56,290 nt of DNA from Paenibacillus endophyticus (GTDB lineage: Bacteria > Bacillota > Bacilli > Paenibacillales > Paenibacillaceae), in contig NZ_JACHXW010000010.1 of the NCBI RefSeq assembly GCF_014192395.1, positions 195,691 through 251,980 on the forward strand, written 5' to 3'. Shown here in pieces: positions 17,367 to 27,700 of the stretch. Position 1 is the stretch's first letter. Each line of letters opens with the position of its first letter. The notes under the pieces are model-generated. The model worked only from the letters and a program-made list of their open reading frames with translations, had not been told where the DNA came from and made no database searches. Both the position numbers and the translations under genes were made by a program.

Positions 17367-18725
17367 TTAAAGTTCGGATTGGAGAAGGCCCAAGTCTTTG
17401 GCTCGTTGGACCGCGATCATTCTTTTGTTTACGCCCAGCTTCTCGTAGATGCTCTTAATGTGGTTCTTGACCGTACCCGTTACGATGCCGAGCTCGTTAG
17501 CGATCTCGCTGTTGGACAGTCCTCTGGCGATCCACTCCAGAACCTCGAGCTCGCGGAGGGACAGCAAGTTCAGCTTAGTCGCGCTGTCGATCGAAGAGGA
17601 GGTAGTCGGACGATTGGAGTATGAACGGTTCTTCTCGTCGTTGGTCGATTCTGGAGGCTCGTCTGTGGCATCTTTGGTTCGATTCAGCGCGCGGATTTTG
17701 GCGGCGGCTCCCCACTTCCGGTAACGGAGGCCGGCTTCCTTGCGGGTCGTGTCGGCGATCTTGGTTGCTCCGCCCGAAGCGAGCATTAAGGCCATCCGTT
17801 CCAAGGATAAAGCCGCATACCCGTAATGGCGGGTCGAGTCCCCGGCAATAACCGCTTGGTCATATAGACGGAGCGTCTCTATTTGCTGCCCGAACAAGCG
17901 TTGAAGCTCGGCCGCGACGAGCAGCGAGTGAATGGCGTAATGCTTCGGATTGGCGGCGGCGAGCGATTGCAGCTCGGAATGGTGTACGCCCAATCGCGCT
18001 TTGTATCGAGTTCGTTCGGAATCCTTGAGCTTATCCCAGGATTCGGAGATTGCAATCGTATCGTACACGCGCAATTCCGGAACGATCGCTTGCATGTCTG
18101 CCGAAGGCACTCGTTTAAACGCTTTGTCCGCGGAGCGCAAGACGGCCGGAAAGTCGCGGAACAAGAAATGGAGCAAGGCGCCGTAGGCATGCTTGTTGAA
18201 CAAGAGGAAAACGGCCTCAGAATTCGCGAAGCCGGCTGCCGGCACGTCTTCTTCGAAGTCCTTGGCGACGACGGTCTCCCTTACTACTTCCTCAAGCGCG
18301 CCAGTCTCTGCTCTGCGCATTAAATGAACGAAGCCGAAGACTTGATCCAGTAACTCAGATCTAAACGATCGTTCGCCGGGCACCATTAGCTTGCGATAGC
18401 GTTCGATTAAGCTCTCGGCTTCTTGAAGACGCCCCCTGGCGCAGATGAAATGGATATGCTCGACCATGGATAGACCGGTATGCAGCCTAGAGCCTAGCGG
18501 CGAGTTTCCTGACGCCGCTTGGAAGAGGAGATAATAAGCTTCCTCATTCCGATCAGTCCACAGCGCCAACGCCCTGCCCTCCGAATACTTGCGTATAACG
18601 GGATCTTCTGCTTCGTCCGGCGATCCTTCGTTATCGGAAGAGATAGCCCATTGCCTCGCGCGACGTTCTTCTCTTCGAATCCAATTCGCGAGCTCCGCGC
18701 TTAATTCCTCGACTCTTAACGACAT
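17367..18725 (-). CDS. LuxR-family transcriptional regulator with TPR-like N-terminal region
   Basis: 452 residues from ATG 18725, which has GGAGT 6 nt upstream; an earlier in-frame ATG at 18770 has no ribosome site. Residues about 378-442 are a LuxR/GerE DNA-binding domain (LSLRELEVLEWIARGLSNSEIANELG, then GTVKNHIKSIYEKLGVNKR). The upstream roughly 340 residues are alpha-helical and repeat-like. Around 280-345 (AAELQRLFG...YDQAV...YRKWGAAAKI) they resemble the helical C-terminal arm of large MalT/COG3899-type ATPase regulators. No Walker A or B site is present, so it is either a compact regulator or a truncated one. It is divergent from the surface operon at 18940, which it may control; that is inference from position. 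Confidence 0.88.
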   Translation of the reverse strand: MSLRVEELSAELANWIRREERRARQWAISSDNEGSPDEAEDPVIRKYSEGRALALWTDRNEEAYYLLFQAASGNSPLGSRLHTGLSMVEHIHFICARGRLQEAESLIERYRKLMVPGERSFRSELLDQVFGFVHLMRRAETGALEEVVRETVVAKDFEEDVPAAGFANSEAVFLLFNKHAYGALLHFLFRDFPAVLRSADKAFKRVPSADMQAIVPELRVYDTIAISESWDKLKDSERTRYKARLGVHHSELQSLAAANPKHYAIHSLLVAAELQRLFGQQIETLRLYDQAVIAGDSTRHYGYAALSLERMALMLASGGATKIADTTRKEAGLRYRKWGAAAKIRALNRTKDATDEPPESTNDEKNRSYSNRPTTSSSIDSATKLNLLSLRELEVLEWIARGLSNSEIANELGIVTGTVKNHIKSIYEKLGVNKRMIAVQRAKDLGLLQSEL

Positions 18726-18939
18726 GGTTAGACTCCAATCCTGCCCATTCTGCATAACTAGATTCATCATATCACTATTAAAATCGAATAAAAAGAATGA
18801 ACAGCGTGCAAAACTACTTCTTTTGGGGCGAATTTTAGAACTCAGTATCCCTTTAGTTACATCTCTTTTTCCAGTAAAACGCCTATAATAGACGATAGTC
18901 TTAATATCATATTATTTGGGTTGGGAGTGTAGTGTATTG

Positions 18940-21651
18940 ATGTGGCAATTTAAACATAAGGGAGTGGGCAAGCTGCTCGCGTTGGCGCTTGCGGTATCGT
19001 TGACCTTCGGATCGGGTGCGTTTCTGCAGCCGAGCTCGGCGGGCGCAGAACCGGTCTCGGTTGTTCCGGGAACGGTGGAAGTGGATAAAGCGGCGCTCTC
19101 AAACAATAACCGGGACGTTACGATCAGCTTTAAGACGAGCTTGTCCGATTCCGCTTATCTGGACAAGGATCTGTTAGAAGGAATCGAGATTAAGCGCACG
19201 GGCGAGGGACATTACAACTGGTTAAGCAGCCAAGGGATTTATGAACTCGACGATGGCAAGTTGATTCTTCATTTGAACAATCCGTTAACCGGCAATGCGA
19301 ATCTCATTCGCATCGCGATCGATTATCTGGCGGATCCAAGCGGCAATCCGCTATCGCTGTCCAGCGCAAATCCGATCGTCGTATCAGCTCCGGAACTGAA
19401 TGACTACTATATCGTTAGCAATTCGGTGATTGACGGGGGACGTACGATAACGTTGCATTTGAGTCAACCGGTTGCGCTCCGGGATTCGGTTAATTTAAAG
19501 AACGCTATCACTACGTCTGATGGTCCTCTTGCTTCTGAAGATACCGCCGAGTTGTCCGCATCCGGCATGCAGGTAATCATTCACCTGGACAAGCCTTTAC
19601 CGAGTAGCAAAAGCATAAACGTTAATTCTTCTGCTTTTCAATCGCCACACGGCCCTGTTGGGTCACTCAGCACTTATGTCAATCTGATCAAGGTCGGTGA
19701 ACGCCGATCTCTCTATGTATTTCCTGAACAAGAGCGCGATCTCGATATTATTGATTTGGATTCAGCTGGCATATATAACAATCTTGCCGATCTAGATGCT
19801 TTAAAGGCAGCCATTACGGTATATAAAGACGAGGTAGTGTTCGACGGGGATTTTGAGATTGTTTCCTTGTTTAGTAGCTATGATGGTGGCTATTTCAGGC
19901 TAAAGTTTGCATCAGAACTTCCTTCGGGCTACTATCGTCTTGCATTCCCCGCCAACTCGTTGAAGAATATCAGCGGAATTGGAACGACAAAAGAGTTGCT
20001 CACCGGGAGGAGTTTCGTCGGTCCCGCACCGCAATACCAAGGAGCGGAAGTATCGCATAATTTCTCCGGACAGACGGTCGCTTCCCTTTTCTTTGATCGA
20101 CTTATCGATACATTGTACTCGGAGGAAAATACTCCGGGAGCCCTGAAGAGGAGCATAACTTACTCTTTGAAGGCGGGAGATGACTGGATTCCGCATAACC
20201 TTGGCGCTGAAGACAGCGTTGTTTTTGAAGACAATAAACTCGTCGTCACGTTTGGCAAGAAGCTAAACGGCACTTCTATCAAGATTAAAGTAGATCCCAG
20301 AACGATCATAGATCCCTGGAATTCAATTGTAATTGATGAGACGATTGAGACGGCCGCTCTAGCGATAGGAAGTAACGTGTCCCCTACCTATGGGGGGGCA
20401 GAATTCGATAATAATAACCATGACGTTATCTTTAAGTTTGACAAACACGTTCAACCAGCTCCTAACGTGGACCTTCACAGAGCCATCACCTACGGGGCTA
20501 ACGACAATGCTTTGGCTGCTTTGGATTCCGATGCGACCGTGTCGTTCAAAAACAATAAGGTTATCCTCCATTTTCCGAACGCTCTGATCGAGAATCATTA
20601 CGAATTCTCCATCGCGGCCGGCACGCTGGCGGATCTGTCCGGGAATGTGCTTGATGAGGAGATAACGGTAACAGAGCTGAAACCCACTGATCTTGATCTC
20701 GCCCCTCCGGAGATTGCTAAACTTGAAGCATCCTCCGATTTGGAACTGGGCAAATCTGTTATCAACATCACTTTCAATGAAACGATTGTGGATCATACCG
20801 TCATTAACGGAGTCTCGCATCTGAAGGATTACATCGAGGTATCCAGGGATGGAGGAAACACTTTCTCCGGTCTTGGCGCTAACGACAGCGTTCGAATCGA
20901 AGGGAATTATATCGTGCTCTCGTATGGTGCCGGAGTCGATTCTGATTACAGAGTCAAAGTAAAGGCGAACGCCGTGAAGGATTTGTTCGGCAACGTGGCG
21001 ACGGAGGACCTGACGGCGGAAGGACTGGCGGAAGGCAATCATCACCTCCAAGGCAATATTTACACCGATGCGGACACGGTGCTGACGACCTTCTCCGACA
21101 GCCAATGGGGCAGCAATGTTTACCGAGTGCTTATTAAGAAAGGCAACGAAGCCACTAGCCCCCTTTCGAAAGACCGATACGAAGTAGTAAACAATACAGT
21201 CGTGATCAAACAAGGCGTGTTCAGCGAGGGCGAACGCTATTCCATCCAAGTGTACTCCTATGGCTATGAGAATCGTAAAACCGATGGTAGCTACGGCGCT
21301 ATTTCTCATCATGAAACGTACTATATGACCACTCCTTCGGTCCTGTCCACATCGGGCGGAATCATCGCTACGGCTAACGTTTTAGCGAATCCGAATGCCA
21401 GGAACAACCGCGCAACGGTCGTATTTCAATTGATGAAGGGCAACCTGCCCGTTGCTAATACGGCAGTCTACACGTATGTGTATGCCGGCATAGTATCCGC
21501 TTATTTCAACGTCAACAATCCATCCGATTATACGGTCAAGGCATTCGTGCTTGACGACTATAAAGGCACCGTTGATAGTGTCGGCTTGAATCTGGCTACC
21601 GTGGTATCGGAAGAGGAATTCGATTTCCTATATTTAAGCAGTCGTCGTTAA
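18940..21651 (+). CDS. Secreted protein with repeated SwmB/Big-type beta domains, no own anchor
   Basis: 903 residues from ATG 18940, with GGGAGT 10-11 nt upstream; a TTG one codon earlier is equally possible. A signal peptide spans residues 1-36 (LALALAVSLTFGSGAF). The rest is a series of about 100-residue beta domains of one type. Each opens with an FDNNNHDVIFKFDK-like strand and ends with an AAGTLADLSGNVL-like strand, which matches SwmB/Big_5-like repeats of Paenibacillaceae surface proteins. The last 150 residues differ. There is no SLH, LPxTG or transmembrane anchor, so it is probably retained by another protein. The next gene, 53 nt downstream on the same strand, encodes an SLH protein, which suggests a secreted pair. 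Confidence 0.88.
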   Translation: MWQFKHKGVGKLLALALAVSLTFGSGAFLQPSSAGAEPVSVVPGTVEVDKAALSNNNRDVTISFKTSLSDSAYLDKDLLEGIEIKRTGEGHYNWLSSQGIYELDDGKLILHLNNPLTGNANLIRIAIDYLADPSGNPLSLSSANPIVVSAPELNDYYIVSNSVIDGGRTITLHLSQPVALRDSVNLKNAITTSDGPLASEDTAELSASGMQVIIHLDKPLPSSKSINVNSSAFQSPHGPVGSLSTYVNLIKVGERRSLYVFPEQERDLDIIDLDSAGIYNNLADLDALKAAITVYKDEVVFDGDFEIVSLFSSYDGGYFRLKFASELPSGYYRLAFPANSLKNISGIGTTKELLTGRSFVGPAPQYQGAEVSHNFSGQTVASLFFDRLIDTLYSEENTPGALKRSITYSLKAGDDWIPHNLGAEDSVVFEDNKLVVTFGKKLNGTSIKIKVDPRTIIDPWNSIVIDETIETAALAIGSNVSPTYGGAEFDNNNHDVIFKFDKHVQPAPNVDLHRAITYGANDNALAALDSDATVSFKNNKVILHFPNALIENHYEFSIAAGTLADLSGNVLDEEITVTELKPTDLDLAPPEIAKLEASSDLELGKSVINITFNETIVDHTVINGVSHLKDYIEVSRDGGNTFSGLGANDSVRIEGNYIVLSYGAGVDSDYRVKVKANAVKDLFGNVATEDLTAEGLAEGNHHLQGNIYTDADTVLTTFSDSQWGSNVYRVLIKKGNEATSPLSKDRYEVVNNTVVIKQGVFSEGERYSIQVYSYGYENRKTDGSYGAISHHETYYMTTPSVLSTSGGIIATANVLANPNARNNRATVVFQLMKGNLPVANTAVYTYVYAGIVSAYFNVNNPSDYTVKAFVLDDYKGTVDSVGLNLATVVSEEEFDFLYLSSRR

Positions 21652-21704
21652 TGTGAGTGAATAGTCAAGGTCTACACTGATGCAAGAAAGCGAGGAATAA
21701 GCGA

Positions 21705-23321
21705 GTGAAGCTGCGAATAGCAAGTCTGATCATGGTGTTCTCCCTGCTGCTGTCGGTGCTTCCGATAACGGCGCTGTCTGCCGCTAATCCCGTCGAACTC
21801 GAAGCGATCGCCGAGACAAAGACGGGACAAGCGGTGACCATTAAGGGCACCTCTAGTTTCTCCGTAGTCAATATCAAGGTTCTGCGGCCGGACGGCAGCA
21901 TTCTTTATTTCAATATCGTGCCTGTTAGCGCAGGCAAGTTCACAGATACGATTACCCTGGCAGACGCAGAGAAAGCCGGAACTTATCAGGTCGTGGCGGG
22001 GCAAGGGACGACGGTTGATCTGATTACGTTTACGGTCGCGGGCGATACCACAGGAACGCCGCCTCAAGGAGGAGGCGGTGGCGCTCCTGCCTCGGGCGAC
22101 ACGACCGCGAACTGGTATAAGGTAACTCCAGGCAGCTCGACGAGTGTCGTGACGTTCGATGCCGAGAAGCTGTGGGCTCAGTTCTCCAATCTTGTCGGTC
22201 AAGGCGGCAGCGCCGAGCTTCTGGTCGACTTAAGCAAGGAGGCGATCGCGGATATGGTGGCCGAGCTTCCGGCATCCGTGCTTCTGGACGGCTCCAAGCA
22301 GGTTCCCGAGGCAAAAATCGTGATCAAGACGGCCGCGGCAAGCTACACGCTTCCGCTTAGCGTTTTGGATCTGGTTTCGTTGTCCGATCGATTGGGAACG
22401 ACTCTGGACAAAGTGACGATCCGAATTAGCATCACGAGGGTTACCAAAGCGATAACCGATCAGATTGAATCCGGTCTGCGAAAGCTTGGAGGACGTTTGG
22501 TTGGCGACGCATTAGAATTTAAAGTGATCGCCGAAGGGAACGGCCGATCGATCGAGCTGAACGACTTCGGTACGACTTATGTCAAGAGGACGATCGTTCT
22601 TCCTACGGAAGAGAGCCCGGATTCGGTGACCGGGGTGCTGTACGATCAGGCCACGGGGGAAATCTCGTTCGTCCCGGCAACGTTCGGCAACGAGAATGGG
22701 AAGACGACGGCTGCCTTGTACCGCAACGGCAATAGTATTTATGCGGTTGCGGACGTGAGCAAGACGTTCCGTGATCTGGGCAAGCATTGGGCGAAGGCCG
22801 ATATCGAGCTGCTGGCTTCCAAGCTGATCGTTAACGGAGTGAAGGAAGCAATCTTCGCGCCGGATCAGACGATTACCCGGGCCGAATTCTCCGCTCTTCT
22901 CGTCAGGGCACTCGCGCTTCCCGGCGTTGCCGCTCCAGCTGGCGTATTTAAAGACATAAAGAGTACGGCGTGGTATGCCGGAGCGGTGGGAGCTGCCGTG
23001 AAAGCCAATCTAGTGAATGGCTTCGACGACGAAACCTTCCGTCCTAACGAAGCGATTACCCGCGAGCAGATGGCGGCTCTGGTTTCGAAGGCGATCGTCG
23101 CAGCCGGCAAGAACGCGCCCAAGACGGCCAGCCTCTCGCCTTTCGCCGATCAGGCCAAGATCTCGACTTGGGCGAAGGAAGCAGTCGGACAGTCCGTGGA
23201 AGCTGGAATCGTGACCGGAACGGACAAGGGCACTTTCGAGCCAGTTGCGAATGCCACCCGTGCTCAAGCGGTAGTCATGCTTAAGAGATTGCTTCAGTAT
23301 GTCGAATTCTTAAATAAGTAG
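21705..23321 (+). CDS. SLH-domain surface protein, probable anchor partner of the upstream gene
   Basis: 538 residues from GTG 21705, with GAGGAA 9 nt upstream. A signal peptide covers residues 1-27 (LLLSVLPITALSA). An Ig-like N-terminal domain (about 28-110) is followed by a Gly-rich linker (GGGGGAPASG). Next comes a mixed alpha/beta module (about 130-345) containing VTIRISITRV and YDQATGEISFVPATF. A similar module precedes the SLH domains of two other proteins in this window. Three SLH domains run from about 355 to the end (FRDLGKHWAKADIELLA, TITRAEFSALLVRAL, TFEPVANATRAQAV). It is co-oriented with the upstream secreted protein as a probable operon and most likely tethers it to the cell wall; that role is inferred. 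Confidence 0.92.
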   Translation: MKLRIASLIMVFSLLLSVLPITALSAANPVELEAIAETKTGQAVTIKGTSSFSVVNIKVLRPDGSILYFNIVPVSAGKFTDTITLADAEKAGTYQVVAGQGTTVDLITFTVAGDTTGTPPQGGGGGAPASGDTTANWYKVTPGSSTSVVTFDAEKLWAQFSNLVGQGGSAELLVDLSKEAIADMVAELPASVLLDGSKQVPEAKIVIKTAAASYTLPLSVLDLVSLSDRLGTTLDKVTIRISITRVTKAITDQIESGLRKLGGRLVGDALEFKVIAEGNGRSIELNDFGTTYVKRTIVLPTEESPDSVTGVLYDQATGEISFVPATFGNENGKTTAALYRNGNSIYAVADVSKTFRDLGKHWAKADIELLASKLIVNGVKEAIFAPDQTITRAEFSALLVRALALPGVAAPAGVFKDIKSTAWYAGAVGAAVKANLVNGFDDETFRPNEAITREQMAALVSKAIVAAGKNAPKTASLSPFADQAKISTWAKEAVGQSVEAGIVTGTDKGTFEPVANATRAQAVVMLKRLLQYVEFLNK

Positions 23322-23344
23322 CCGGTATGTATGTGGTTTCGGGA

Positions 23345-23959
23345 GGGGCTGTCTCAAAAGTAGTTTTTTTGCTTGACGAGACAGCACACTTGTTGAAAAG
23401 TTAGCTAAAATAAATAAATGGTGGTGCCAGGGACGCTATCCCTGCACCGCCATTTTTGCTTTTTGGTCTATTGCCGCCTTCTTGAGCAAATTATGGGCGA
23501 GCGAAAGCCAACCGACCTCTAGGCTCACTTTTGGCAGGCCTCGAAGCAGAAAACGTCTAAACCCTCGGTTATTCTTCATTTGTCCGAATACTCTTTCCGG
23601 TTCAATCGTCCTTCGATCCAAAAGGGCGTACCCGTCCTCACTTCTGAGCTTCTCGCGCGCTGTTTGTAACGCAGATACTTCAGACTCACGCTGAATTCGC
23701 GATTTCCCTTTGCTTTTGTACATGCATCTTTGAGCGGACAACCTTCGCAGCCCTCGCTTCGATAGTGCCGCTTTTTCATCTCATATCCGCTTTCTGTTGT
23801 TTCCATGCTTTCATAGCGAAACAGCAGCTTCCGCCCGGCTAGACATGTCCATGTATCTTCGTCCTCGTCGCACTGCCAGTTGTCTAGCTTACTGATATCT
23901 CGTTGCCACTTCTTCGATTTTCCCCTGTGATACGTGCTGAACTTCACTAATGCTTCCAT
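23345..23959 (-). mobile_element. Truncated, frameshifted IS1182-family insertion sequence
   Basis: The minus strand encodes the C-terminal part of an IS1182-type (DDE_Tnp_1 group) transposase in two overlapping frames. The first (23959-23576) carries a Cys-rich segment ending CEGCPLKDACTKAKGNREF. The second (23741-23436) carries EPERVFGQMKNNRGFRRFLLRG and GWLSLAHNLLKK. A frameshift near 23700 separates them. The 3' end of the element is near 23345, where GGGGCTGTCTCAAAAG looks like the terminal inverted repeat. The N-terminal half and the other end are missing, cut at about 23960. Confidence 0.8.
23418..23458 (+). terminator. Hairpin terminator inside the IS end
   Basis: ATGGTGGTGC-C-AGGGA pairs with TCCCT-GCACCGCCAT and is followed by TTTTTG on the plus strand. 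It overlaps the IS transposase stop codon. It could now terminate readthrough from the surface operon that ends at 23321. Confidence 0.6.
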
Positions 23960-24224
23960 TTGTTTAGACTACGCAATGGCGAAGGCGCACGGTGAGAAAT
24001 TCAACGTGAGCAAGTCCATTGCGACGAACCTGGTCAGCAACGCTGTGCCCGGTTTGGGCGAAGCGAAGACTGTTAATAAGTCTCTGATGCTAGCCAAAAC
24101 GGTAGATACGGCTATGAAAGTGGCTATTAAAGGAACCGGGAAAGGTATTAAACAAAATCATACTGTTACCTACCGCCCGAGTAACTCCTCACTTGACAAA
24201 CACCTCACTCATGGTTGTATATAG
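23960..24224 (+). pseudogene. C-terminal fragment of a possible RHS/polymorphic toxin gene
   Basis: An open plus frame abuts the broken IS1182 and reads AMAKAHGEKFNVSKSIATNL, then NAVPGLGEAKTV and a Lys-rich stretch, ending HLTHGCI. The alternating Gly/Ala linker and the late His-containing tail are reminiscent of the pre-toxin and toxin ends of RHS or other polymorphic toxins. There is no ribosome site, and the 5' end is lost at the IS junction. The family assignment is weak. It is probably a fragment left by the same deletion that truncated the IS. Confidence 0.35.
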
Positions 24225-24799
24225 ATTAATCATTTAAATTCTGAGGTAATTTATAAAAGTTGTAAATTCAAAAAAACAGGGTGAAAATTTGAATTCCTTT
24301 CACATGTGAATCTAGTACACTTGTATAAAGTCCTTTCTGTTATAGTGTCATGGTGAAGAAGTGAAAATATGCAGCAGCTCAAAAAGCAGCTGTTATTGGG
24401 CAAATTCACTACATTGATGCTGAATTTTTCTGGAGAGCTTAAAGGTTTTGTATATTTGAATTAATTGGCTAGACGTATCTACTATTGCTATTTTGAAGGG
24501 AGGGGACATCTACCCGGACGGTGTCAAGCCAGTATAGTGCTACGGAATGTAGAATTGAAGAAAAGGTTCTAGCGATCAATTGAATGGATTACTCGGTGAA
24601 TACTAGAAAGCGCTTTCTGCGAAAGGCCAATTACTAGGTATAGGAACATTACAGAGAGTAAATGTCATATTATACCAAATCAAAAAAAGTATTTCGTAAG
24701 GAAATTACTATTACTGGAGTAATAAGTTAGTTCAGTAATAGGACAAGCAATGGATTGAATCTTTAAAAACTAATTTTGAAATGTGAACAGGAGGATATT
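24225..24799. other. AT-rich leader region of the DUF5695-like gene
   Basis: 575 nt without an open frame of note. It holds a candidate cre site at 24605-24618 and the ribosome site of the next gene (AGGAGG near 24788). No riboswitch or terminator was recognised. Confidence 0.5.
24605..24618. promoter_or_regulatory. Candidate catabolite-responsive (cre) operator
   Basis: AGAAAGCGCTTTCT is a perfect 14-bp palindrome with the AAGCGCTT core of CcpA cre sites, 180 nt upstream of an exported, carbohydrate-enzyme-like gene. The outer bases deviate from the consensus, so the call is tentative. Confidence 0.45.
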
Positions 24800-27700
24800 A
24801 TGAAAGCGGTTAACAAAAGATTGATATCATTGATTACTGGGTTTTCACTATTTTTCGGATTACTGCCGGTTGGGATGAACGAGGCGCCTTCGGTATCCGC
24901 TGCAGCGAATGCTATCGCTAATGATAGTCTTTCTGCTAATATCGGGGATTTAGGGCAGATTGAAGTACTAAATATCAAGAATAACCCATTAAACAAAAAA
25001 AATGCTGTTGTCAATTTTGTTTTGCCAAACTCTACATCACCACAGAACGACGTCCAGCACCAATGGATGGGCGAAATGCTTTTTTCTTATCGTACCGGTG
25101 ACACGGCAGTATTCCCTAACGACAGAGTTGGCTTTGTAGAAGTGGATACAAATAAAACACTGGCGGCTGGTGGATCGACTAAATATTCAACCATCAATGC
25201 TAGTAACCAATATTTTACGAAGGTGGCTTCTTCAGACGGAAAGAAAGTAGAAGTCAATTTTATCGGACAAGCCCTTACTTCTACAGCTGCTCGCGTGATG
25301 AAAGGTTTTGATGTGAAGTCTGTATTTAATATGGATACCACTGACGGTTCATTGCAATGGGAAATCACCTTGAAAAACAAAAGCACCAAATATATTGAAT
25401 TCGGTGATATTGGTTTACCGATGCCATGGAATAACAAATATTTGAGTACATCAGATACGTATGACAACCGAGTTACTGTGCATAATTTTGCCGGTGCTGA
25501 TAGTGGGTATTCCTATGCCATCCGCACGAGCGGCGAAGGGAATTTCATGATGTTCTCCCCAGTGCCGGAAAGCGGCGCACGCATTGAATATGTTGATTAT
25601 TGGTTGGGTGACGCGGGTGAAGTTCGCGCTGGATCTACGTACTCCAACTGGGTCGGTGACAGTGGCGGCTGGTTCCCGGGACTGAGTGTTCTATATATTC
25701 ACTCCAAGGATATATCGAAAACAGGTCGTGGATATTTTACTGATGCCACTAGCTTGGTTTTGGCGCCTCAAGCGGAAAAAACATATAAGTTTAAGTTTTC
25801 AGCGGTACGCGCAGGCGACAACACACCGCAAGTAAATGCGGCAAGTTCAAATAATGCTTCTACTTCTATGGAAGACCGTGAGAAAAACCTTCGTTCCGTT
25901 CTATACAAATCAGGGATGATTGACGCTGTAGCGTTGCCTGGCTTCCAGGCTGCAATCAATATGCCTGTCATGCTGGATCTGCATTTCGACAACACTAAAA
26001 TAGATTTTCAGTCGATAGAGATTCAGAATATCCTCCAGAATGATCCATATGATGCAGCACATATCCCGGTTATTAAAGGTACGAACAGAGCCGCTATGGT
26101 CAACAATACTCGTACCGGACGTGGTTTACCTTCCGGGAACCCGGGATATACAAAATCCGCAACGTTTGTGGAAACCAAGATAATAGACGGTGAACAGCAT
26201 CATATCTATGCACTCACTTTTGACAACATCGGCAATAACAGCGTTCGTGTGAATTATAAGCTAAAATCTGATCCTGTAGGGGTGAATAAATTTACCCAAC
26301 TTGAATTCAATATTCTAGCTGAGCTTGACCAAACATCGCAAGCCCATAGCCAATTTATGGTAAACAACACTCAGGATAAGGTCACGACTAGTCCTACCTT
26401 CGGTATCTACCGTGACTGGTACCTTACAACCGGCCTTGATACGGCGAACAGCCATTGGGGAGATGACTGGAGTCACGATAACATCAACTTCATGGCTATG
26501 AAAAATTATCTCGATCCAAATGCTAGTGAAATCCAATCCATTGAAAACTACCTGATCGACTTTATGTGGAAGAATTATATGAAATATACGCAATCAACTT
26601 TTACGGTTGCGAACTATCTCAACGCTTCAGGTATTTACTCAGCTTCAAGTGCGCCTTATGTACGGACATTCTCTGAAGCGATGGAAGCGACTGGATTCTT
26701 CAATATGTATCGGATCCAAAAGGCATATCCCAATATGATACAGTATCGCGAATCTCCGCAATTCTATCTGGAAAAGGCTTATGGCATTTACTATAACCGT
26801 GTCGGCACCGGAGCAACCGGATTCTACGGTGAACAACAAATTCCAGATTTAATTGAGGCACTTAAAGAAGAAGGAATGCTAACTCAGCATAATAATCTAA
26901 AAACGAAGTTTGCTCAAAATAAAGCAACGAGCATGTTAAACGCTGCTTATCCTTACGGGTCAGAATTCGAATATGACAATACTGGTGAAGAAGGAGCCTA
27001 TGCAGCAGCAAAGGCATTGCGCACTTACTACCCGCAAGACTCGAAGGTAGCCAAAGCCTTGGAAAGCATGAAAGCAGATGACTTGAAAACTCGTGCAATG
27101 CGTGGTATTCAGCCTACTTGGTACTTCTATTCCGTACCGGCATTCCGCGCTGGCGAAGGCTGGTGGAATTTCCAATATACCGCGTCTTTGGCAGGATCCA
27201 TTATGGATGATATGCTTCGCTATCAGGCTGATGGCAGGAATGCAGATCAAACGGCTGTCGCTCAGCAGCGCAACTATGCTGCGAAGATTTCAAACTTCAA
27301 CTCCGTTAATATGGGGCAGATATCAGCCCAGTCTGTAGGAAGTATCGCTTGGAGATTTAATGCTCATAAGGGCGGAACAGGTACCAAAGATGTATACGAT
27401 GGTGGTACACGCGTTATGAACAACGGCTGGCAGGACTTTTCTGGAGAATCAGAGGAAGGACTCTATGGCTCGCTATTGCGTATCAGTTCTGATATTGTCA
27501 CCGATCCGGTATTTGGGCTTTTCGGGTATGGGGCTACGGTCACTGACGTAAGCAACAAATACAATATCACGCCAAAAGACGGTTTTGGCAAGCGTATCAA
27601 CTTAATCAAAGAGAAAATTTACCTAGTTTCGGAAAGCGATAAAATTCAAAGTGCGTTGATTCAAAAAGATGGTAAGGCAATTACCCTGCAAATCTCGAAT

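Noticed and set aside
18862..18896. TATAAT near 18889 as promoter of the surface operon
   Set aside because: The nearest -35-like TTACAT is 21 nt away and no other -35 fits, so the promoter class cannot be decided.
20750..20760. AAATCTGT as the left end of the Tn7-like element
   Set aside because: It lies inside an intact coding gene with no TnsB-type repeats, so it is a chance match.
24241..24275. TAAAAGTTGTAAATT as a possible left-end TnsB site of the Tn7-like relic
   Set aside because: A single, weak match without tandem copies or a TGT end with the AAATC target duplication.
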